This document shows positions 58,381 through 64,000 of a stretch of 64,000 bases of DNA, piece by piece (position 1 is the stretch's first letter; every line of letters starts with the position of its first letter). The stretch spans positions 1 through 64,000 of the forward strand of contig SECP01000004.1 of assembly GCA_004193285.1 (NCBI GenBank). Direction: 5' to 3'. A program made the translations under genes and the position numbers. Under the pieces are notes generated by a model that was given only the letters and a program-made list of their open reading frames with translations, was not told where the DNA came from and searched no databases. The stretch comes from Myxococcales bacterium. GTDB taxonomy: Bacteria > Myxococcota_A > Polyangia > Polyangiales > Polyangiaceae.

Positions 58381-60075
58381 TCACAGCTTGTAGGCGCGGT
58401 CCTCCTCCACCGAGCGGTTCGTGCTGGTCGCGGTGGGCACGACTTGAATCGGCGTGTTGCTGATATCCGCGTCCGCGTTGTAGTTGGGGCCGGAAGCCCA
58501 ACCCGTGACCACGACCGTCGTCGAGTCGAACGCGCCGCCGGGGGTGTAGCCAGTCACGCTGGCGTGCTCGGTCAACTCCGCCAAGTCGGTCCGAAACGGC
58601 GAATTTTGGGGCAGCACCTGGGTCTTCGGCGTCGGCCCGTGCGCGAGGTGCGACCACTCGATGAACGACGTATCGTAAAAGCGCGTGGGGTAGCCGAGGA
58701 TGATGCTGGAGACGATGCCCGTCACCATCGAGCGCATGTTGGTACGGCAGTACTGAATCGTCACGTTACCCGGCTCGTACTCCGAGAGCGCGTCGAACGT
58801 AGCCTTCACCGTGGCCTTGGCCGGAAACCGGAAGCCGTCCTGCGCGCCAGTCAACAGCTCGGGCCACGGCACGCTGTGAGCTCCCTTGAGGCGCCCTTCG
58901 AAGGGCGGCGAGCAGCGGCTGTTGGGCGCGGTGCCAGTGTAGCTCGGGCAATCGGTCTTCCCGGTGGAGGTCGACTTCAGCAAGCCTAGCGCCTCTGCGC
59001 CGCCGCGCGCATCGATGACGCTCACGTCCTCTCGCGGGTAGTCGTCCGACTCGTCCTTGAGGATACCGAGCAGCTCGCTGAGCGTGACCACCCAAGTCGT
59101 GTTGTCGACGCGCAGGTCGCGCACGGAGGAGGTGCCATCGTTGGGAGGAGTGGTGGCCGCAGTCGTCGAGAGGGGCAGCTCCTCGTGATCTGCATTCCAG
59201 TTGACGCTTCCGTTCAAGATGCCGAGCCGCTCTTTGGGGTAGCCCCAATAGCTGAGGAGCAGCCAGGCGCGCCCCACCGACTGCACGATGGCGTTCGCGG
59301 TCGCGGGCGTCTGGCCCGAGGCCGGAAGCTGCTCGAACGTGAGAACCACGAAGTCCTTGCTCACGTCGATGCCGTACTTCTTCAAAAACGCGTCGGCGGC
59401 GGCGCCGTTCGGGAGCTCCGCTTCGATCGACGAAAGACCGTTGTCTCGGACCTGCACGAGCTCACTGCTAGGGACGAGGTAGGAGACGACGTTCTCGCCC
59501 TCACCTGAAACGTGGGTGAGCGACGTGGCCGCGCTCGAGCCGATCTGGAGGATGACGAGCTTGCCGGTCACCGCCGCCGGGCGGTTCGCGGCCCAATTCT
59601 CCACCCATGGCTTCAACGTGGAGCCGGTGATGAGGCCGTGTTGGTTGTCGGCGTAGTCCGCCGCGGATTCATTCGTCAGCTGCTGAGGCGTGGAGCGAGG
59701 GAGCTCGTCCGCCGAGCCGCCCTGACCGCCATCGCCACCGGCGCCTGCTCGGTCCGCTCCCCCGCCATCGCCACCCTCTCCGCCGGCAACCGGTGCGCCG
59801 CCTTGATTCGTGCCGCCGCCGCCTTCGCCGGCCGAGCTGCTGCCGGAAGCGCCGGAGCCGCCCGCCCCCGCTGAGCCGCTCACCCCCGCTGAGCCGCCTG
59901 AGCCAGCCGAACCGCTTACCCCCGCTGAACCGCCCGAGTCAGGCGAGCCGGCCGCGCCGGCGCCTCCATCATCCGGACCCTCCTTCGCGTCATCCGCGCA
60001 AGCGCCAAACAGCGCTGCGGTGAGGGCGATGAGGCCGAGATTCAGGACATATCGGGGAGGAAGCCGTCGAGCCAT
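58381..60075 (-). CDS. Rhodanese-domain lipoprotein with Gly/Ser stalk
   Basis: VSVIDARGG...GRLKGAHSVPW...VTIQYCRTNMRSMV; a second rhodanese-like segment lies N-terminal. Confidence 0.75.
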   Translation of the reverse strand: MARRLPPRYVLNLGLIALTAALFGACADDAKEGPDDGGAGAAGSPDSGGSAGVSGSAGSGGSAGVSGSAGAGGSGASGSSSAGEGGGGTNQGGAPVAGGEGGDGGGADRAGAGGDGGQGGSADELPRSTPQQLTNESAADYADNQHGLITGSTLKPWVENWAANRPAAVTGKLVILQIGSSAATSLTHVSGEGENVVSYLVPSSELVQVRDNGLSSIEAELPNGAAADAFLKKYGIDVSKDFVVLTFEQLPASGQTPATANAIVQSVGRAWLLLSYWGYPKERLGILNGSVNWNADHEELPLSTTAATTPPNDGTSSVRDLRVDNTTWVVTLSELLGILKDESDDYPREDVSVIDARGGAEALGLLKSTSTGKTDCPSYTGTAPNSRCSPPFEGRLKGAHSVPWPELLTGAQDGFRFPAKATVKATFDALSEYEPGNVTIQYCRTNMRSMVTGIVSSIILGYPTRFYDTSFIEWSHLAHGPTPKTQVLPQNSPFRTDLAELTEHASVTGYTPGGAFDSTTVVVTGWASGPNYNADADISNTPIQVVPTATSTNRSVEEDRAYKL

Positions 60076-60167
60076 GGCCGGAACCTCGCAGATCGGCCCC
60101 CGCTTGGTCTACATAAAAAGACATTCGTCCACTGCACCTGCAGCCAGGGCGCCGCTCCGGCCGCGGC

Positions 60168-60656
60168 TCAGGCGGCGACGCTCGGCAGCTTCGACCGCGC
60201 TTCGGCGGCTACGCGCAGCAGCGCTTCGGGTCCGCCGCTCCCGGCGAGCAGGTGAGGGCCGAGGAGCTCCGCTGCGGTGGCCACGTCGTCCACGAACTTG
60301 AAGCGCGAGCGGTGCGGCAAGATGGTGGTCAGGGCCACGCCCACCGCGCGGACCAGCGCGCCCCGAAAGCCGCCGCCCTCCGCCACGACGACCGAGAGCG
60401 ACATTCGACCGACGACGTCCCTGCTGAACGCGGCGAGGATTTTTCTAGAGGCTTCGTCCGGCGAGGGAGACTTGGCCTCTACGATGAACAGGGACGTAGC
60501 CGGGAGCGACGAGCTGGCGACGAACGCGGACGAAAGCTCGTGCATGCGCGCGGTGGTGCTTGCCTTGGGAGCGCCCCGCCAGATTTGGATGAAGGTGCGT
60601 CCCCACGTAGCGAGCACGTAGGTGTCGTCGACGACCAGAATGTCGAGCCGCGTCAC
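60168..60656 (-). CDS. Hypothetical protein
   Basis: Intact ORF; alternating beta/alpha pattern (LDILVVDDTYVLATWGRTFIQIW). Confidence 0.55.
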   Translation of the reverse strand: MTRLDILVVDDTYVLATWGRTFIQIWRGAPKASTTARMHELSSAFVASSSLPATSLFIVEAKSPSPDEASRKILAAFSRDVVGRMSLSVVVAEGGGFRGALVRAVGVALTTILPHRSRFKFVDDVATAAELLGPHLLAGSGGPEALLRVAAEARSKLPSVAA

Positions 60657-60772
60657 GAGAGTGATTGTGTCACCGCTCGTCTTGCAAGGCCAGACACAGA
60701 ATCTGTGCCCCGAGCACCAGAATCTTCAGCGCGGGGGCTGAATTACTCCGGGGTGCGGCCGTAGGGGGGGCA

Positions 60773-61870
60773 TCAGAGCTGCGGCGTACCGTCGACGTAC
60801 ACCTGCTCCGGCTCCGCGAGCACCGTCGGGTCCTGCAGCGGATCGCGACTGAGCACGAGGAGCGCCGCTCGCTTTCCGGGCGCAATCGCGCCGAGCTCGT
60901 CCAGCCCGAAGAAGGCGGCCGGGGTCGTGGTGCCGGCAGCGAGGATCTCGGCCCCCGAGAGCCCAGCTTGGCCGAGGAGCTGGAGCTCCGGAAGCTGAAT
61001 GCCCGCGTCGCGGCTGTTGCCGAGATCGGTACCGTAGAGGACGGTGGCGCCGGCTTCGTGCAGCGCGCGGAGATTACCAATCGTGGCGGCGCTGCCTCCG
61101 AAGGCGCTGAGGGTGCTGATGACGGCCCGGCTCGAGAACGCGGCCACCGTCGACGTCGAGAGCTCCTCCACCGGGGTGTGAGCGAGCACGTCCACGCCGG
61201 CGGCGGCAGCGCGCTCGGCGTCTCGAGCCGCGAGCGCGTGACCCGCGACCTTGAGACCATGCTGGTGCGCTCGAGCGACGAGCGCCGCGACGACGTCATC
61301 GCCTAGCGTTGGGTCAGCGGTGAACGGAGTTTTGATCAGCGCAGCTCCGTCTTTCACGAGCGAGTCCACCGCGGCTTCGGCTTCCGCCGCGTCTGCGACG
61401 GGCAGTCCGTAGCCGTCACGCCCCCAGCTCTGCGTGGGGTAGCCGCCGACCGCCGTGATCATCGGCCCGGAAGCGAGCAGCGTGAGCGGCTGAACGTTGG
61501 TAGAAAAAGCGTCCAGCGGGGCCGCCAAATCCAGGGCCGCGACGACGCCGCGCTTCAACAGCTGCTCCGCGACCGGGTAGTAGGTCAAGTGCACGTGAGC
61601 ATCGATGAACGCGGGCGCCAGGAAGCGCCCCGACACGTCGACTCGCTCCACGCCACCGGCGGCGACGCCGACCGCCTCGACTTTGCCATCGCGGATGGTG
61701 ACGTCTGCCGCGCCCCATCCCAGCACCGTACCCCCTACGAGCGCGAAGTGACCGGAGCCTGTGGGTTCGACCGCAGGCGGGTCGGTGAAGCTCACGTCGG
61801 CGCCCTCACGCGGCGTGCTCCCGGAGCAAGCGAGGGGGAGCAGGAGCAGCAGGACGAAACAACGCCTCAT
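60773..61870 (-). CDS. Amidohydrolase family lipoprotein
   Basis: FLAPAFIDAHVHLTYY, GLKVAGHALA, VLYGTDLGNSRD, GAIAPGKRAALLVL. Confidence 0.88.
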   Translation of the reverse strand: MRRCFVLLLLLPLACSGSTPREGADVSFTDPPAVEPTGSGHFALVGGTVLGWGAADVTIRDGKVEAVGVAAGGVERVDVSGRFLAPAFIDAHVHLTYYPVAEQLLKRGVVAALDLAAPLDAFSTNVQPLTLLASGPMITAVGGYPTQSWGRDGYGLPVADAAEAEAAVDSLVKDGAALIKTPFTADPTLGDDVVAALVARAHQHGLKVAGHALAARDAERAAAAGVDVLAHTPVEELSTSTVAAFSSRAVISTLSAFGGSAATIGNLRALHEAGATVLYGTDLGNSRDAGIQLPELQLLGQAGLSGAEILAAGTTTPAAFFGLDELGAIAPGKRAALLVLSRDPLQDPTVLAEPEQVYVDGTPQL

Positions 61871-62104
61871 GCCTGAACTACGAGCCGGGAGGCCTGACGG
61901 CTCGGCAAAAAGGGATGGCCAGCTAACCGGGCTCGTACGAGGTGACGGTCGTGACGGCGCGAAACGCGGCTCCGGTGGTGGCCGCGGCCGCCTTGCGCAC
62001 TTGTCGGAAAGATGCGGCTGCAGCGAATCAGTAAGTGGACTCGACCGGGGCCGAGCACACGGAGCCGGGTGCTCTCCCGATGCAAGTGTTAGAGTTTGCA
62101 GCGG

Positions 62105-63829
62105 ATGTCCGCGAACGACGAGAAGAAGTTCCCTGAGAGCCTGGCCCCGAGCGCTTCGACGCCGGCCAGCCCCACGCGCCCGCCTCCGCCCTCCGAGCGC
62201 CGCACTACGTCCATGCCCCCGCCGCCTCCGCGTCGCACGTTGAAGCCTTCGGGACCGCCGCCGCCGCCGCCGCGACTGCCTCGAGGTCAGCGTCTCGCCG
62301 GTGTCTTCTCCACGCCGCCGCCGCCGGACGTGGCGCCGCCGGTAGTGGCTGAGCCGCGAGCGGCACCGCCGCCCTTCCCGGCCGCGAGCCCTCTCACCCA
62401 ACGCGCCGAGCCGCCGCCGCCCCCCGCGGCGACCGCGCCGCCTGCGCCGGCTGCGCCGAAGAGCCACCCCTTCGCGACCCAGGCGCCCGCACCACAAACC
62501 TACGCGCCCGAGACTCACACGCCCGAGACTCACGGGCATGAGGCTCATGCATCCGAGACTCACACGCCCGAGACTCACGGGCATGAGGCTCATGCATCCG
62601 AGACTCACACGCCCGAGACTCACGGGCATGAGGCTCACGCATCCGAGACCCACGGGCATGAGGCTCACGCATCCGAGACTCACGCCCACGAGCCGCCGTC
62701 GGCACTCGCGGCGCCGGCGCCGCTCGAGCCCTCGATTGCCTCGATCTCCTCCGCTGCCGAGGAGGCGTCAGTGGCGCTCCCCTCCGTACCGGCGCCCGCG
62801 TTCGATCCGGCGGCGAGCGTCGCGGCGACGTACAGCGCGGAGCCTGCGCTCAGCGCGGTTGCGCCGACGGTAGCCTTCCCTCCGCCGTCGCTCCCCTCAC
62901 CTCCGCCGACGTTTTCGTCGCCGCCGACGTTTTCGTCGCCGCCGCCCGGGGCATCGCTGGCGGAGCGACTCACCGCCGCGCAGTCACGGATGGTCGCCGC
63001 CATCCCACCGAGGTGGCTGGAGCTGGCGCGAAAGCAGCCGGTGCTTTGGATGGTCGTAACGCCCGTGGTGCTGGCAACGCTCCTCATCTTGATTGCGGTA
63101 GCGCTCGCGCCCGAAGTGGAGAAGGCGCGCCCAGAGCCTCTGACCCGCGCGCCAGCCGCATCACCTCCGGCGGCCGCACCCCAGCGCGGTGAGGAACCCG
63201 CGGCGGCGGCTCCGGGCCCCGACGCGGCGACGATCGCCGCCTTGGAGAGCAAGTCACCGGACTCGCTGAGCGTCGAAGAAGTGCTGCTGGTCAAGCAGCA
63301 CCGCGCCGAGCAGAAGCGCAAAGACGCCCAGGCGCTCGCCAACAAGCTCGTGCAGCAGCCGGAAGTCGTTACCGACGCCGCGGTCAAGCGCGAGCTGCTC
63401 CGCCTCGCCGGCGACCCAGACACGGCCGAGGTGGCGTTGACCGCCCTGGCGCGCACGTCCTCGCCGGTCGCCAAGGATCTGCTCTACGACGTTTCGACGA
63501 GCCGGGCCGTGCCGCAAGCGACGTCGGACCTCGCCAGCTCATTGCTGTCCAGCCGCGAGGTGCGGGCGAGCGTTTCCCCCGCGCTGGGGGTCGCGCTGGA
63601 CCTGCGTGGAGCCACGACGTGCGACGCGGTCCAAGCTGCGCTCCCGAAAGCGCAGAGCGACGGAGACCGCCGGTCCCTTTCCTCCCTCGGCAAAATCAAC
63701 TCACGGCGCGGCTGCGGCGCGGACAAATCCGAGGACTGCTACCCGTGCCTGCGCTCGCAAAACAAGCAGGTCACCGCCACCATCAACGCGGTGAAGCGTC
63801 GCAAAGCCCCGAGCTCCGTGCCCTACTGA
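62105..63829 (+). CDS. Hypothetical single-pass membrane protein with Pro-rich N-terminus and His/Glu repeat
   Basis: Pro-rich segments, ETHTPETHGHEAHAS repeats, TM PVLWMVVTPVVLATLLILIAVAL. Confidence 0.65.
   Translation: MSANDEKKFPESLAPSASTPASPTRPPPPSERRTTSMPPPPPRRTLKPSGPPPPPPRLPRGQRLAGVFSTPPPPDVAPPVVAEPRAAPPPFPAASPLTQRAEPPPPPAATAPPAPAAPKSHPFATQAPAPQTYAPETHTPETHGHEAHASETHTPETHGHEAHASETHTPETHGHEAHASETHGHEAHASETHAHEPPSALAAPAPLEPSIASISSAAEEASVALPSVPAPAFDPAASVAATYSAEPALSAVAPTVAFPPPSLPSPPPTFSSPPTFSSPPPGASLAERLTAAQSRMVAAIPPRWLELARKQPVLWMVVTPVVLATLLILIAVALAPEVEKARPEPLTRAPAASPPAAAPQRGEEPAAAAPGPDAATIAALESKSPDSLSVEEVLLVKQHRAEQKRKDAQALANKLVQQPEVVTDAAVKRELLRLAGDPDTAEVALTALARTSSPVAKDLLYDVSTSRAVPQATSDLASSLLSSREVRASVSPALGVALDLRGATTCDAVQAALPKAQSDGDRRSLSSLGKINSRRGCGADKSEDCYPCLRSQNKQVTATINAVKRRKAPSSVPY
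62510..62674. repeat. 45-bp coding minisatellite, three full units plus a 30-bp partial unit
   Basis: Units start at 62510, 62555, 62600 and 62645 (GAGACTCACACGCCCGAGACTCACGGGCATGAGGCTCATGCATCC). Confidence 0.9.
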
Positions 63830-63868
63830 CGACGAGCCAGCGCCGGGCACGGAGAGCGGGCCTTACCG

Positions 63869-64000
63869 CTACGTGTGATAGACGGCGCTGTCTTTCGTCT
63901 CTGCGACGAACAGCATCCCGACTACGAACGTGATGGCCGCGACGATGATCGGGTACCAGAGGCCGCTGTAAATGTTGCCAGTGGCAGCGACGATAGAGAA
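63869..64000 (-). CDS. C-terminal end of an MFS transporter (partial, runs off window)
   Basis: Minus-strand reading FSIVAATGNIYSGLWYPIIVAAITFVVGMLFVAETKDSAVYHT*. Confidence 0.7.
   Translation of the reverse strand, partial: FSIVAATGNIYSGLWYPIIVAAITFVVGMLFVAETKDSAVYHT

Noticed and set aside
61871-62689. N-terminal extension of the 60773 amidohydrolase ORF (Gly/Leu/Arg/Met repeats)
   Set aside because: Signal peptide start at 61870 is convincing; the extension is antisense of the 45-bp repeat gene

Overview
This is a high-GC (roughly 68-70%), densely coding bacterial chromosomal window. Its character is myxobacterial (Myxococcota, probably Polyangiales-like): many Gly/Ser/Ala-rich lipoproteins, a MYXO-CTERM protein, VWA lipoproteins, an STK and orphan response regulators. 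Most of it is ordinary chromosome: MFS, mmsA, M28 peptidase, MATE, CopA-type ATPase, thioredoxin, Rnk, HPF-like, ndh, Crp/Fnr and an ECF42-like sigma factor with a DGPF/YciI partner. The main accessory region is about 28.6-40.4 kb. An intact tRNA-Leu(TAG) at 28615-28696 is followed by several partial copies of its own 3' end (about 28.78, 29.95, 30.02 and 31.6 kb, plus a very degenerate one near 35.26 kb). Some of these copies carry the same downstream hairpin. Interspersed are a Fic toxin with a small upstream partner that has a VbhA-like SxxxEG inhibitory motif, an Uma2 nuclease gene, and gene debris. The debris includes a ~100-bp remnant of a gene still intact 8.5 kb away. I interpret this as an integration/duplication hotspot that has lost its integrase; none was found in the window. 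Other points of interest are a tandem VWA/lipoprotein locus (48.3-54.8 kb), a DUF3253-like/DUF4385-like fusion, an internally deleted alpha/beta-hydrolase gene, a headless di-heme peroxidase remnant, two clean inverted-repeat operators at LysR genes, and a 45-bp minisatellite coding a His/Glu-rich repeat. Product calls come from reading translated motifs; no database search was run.
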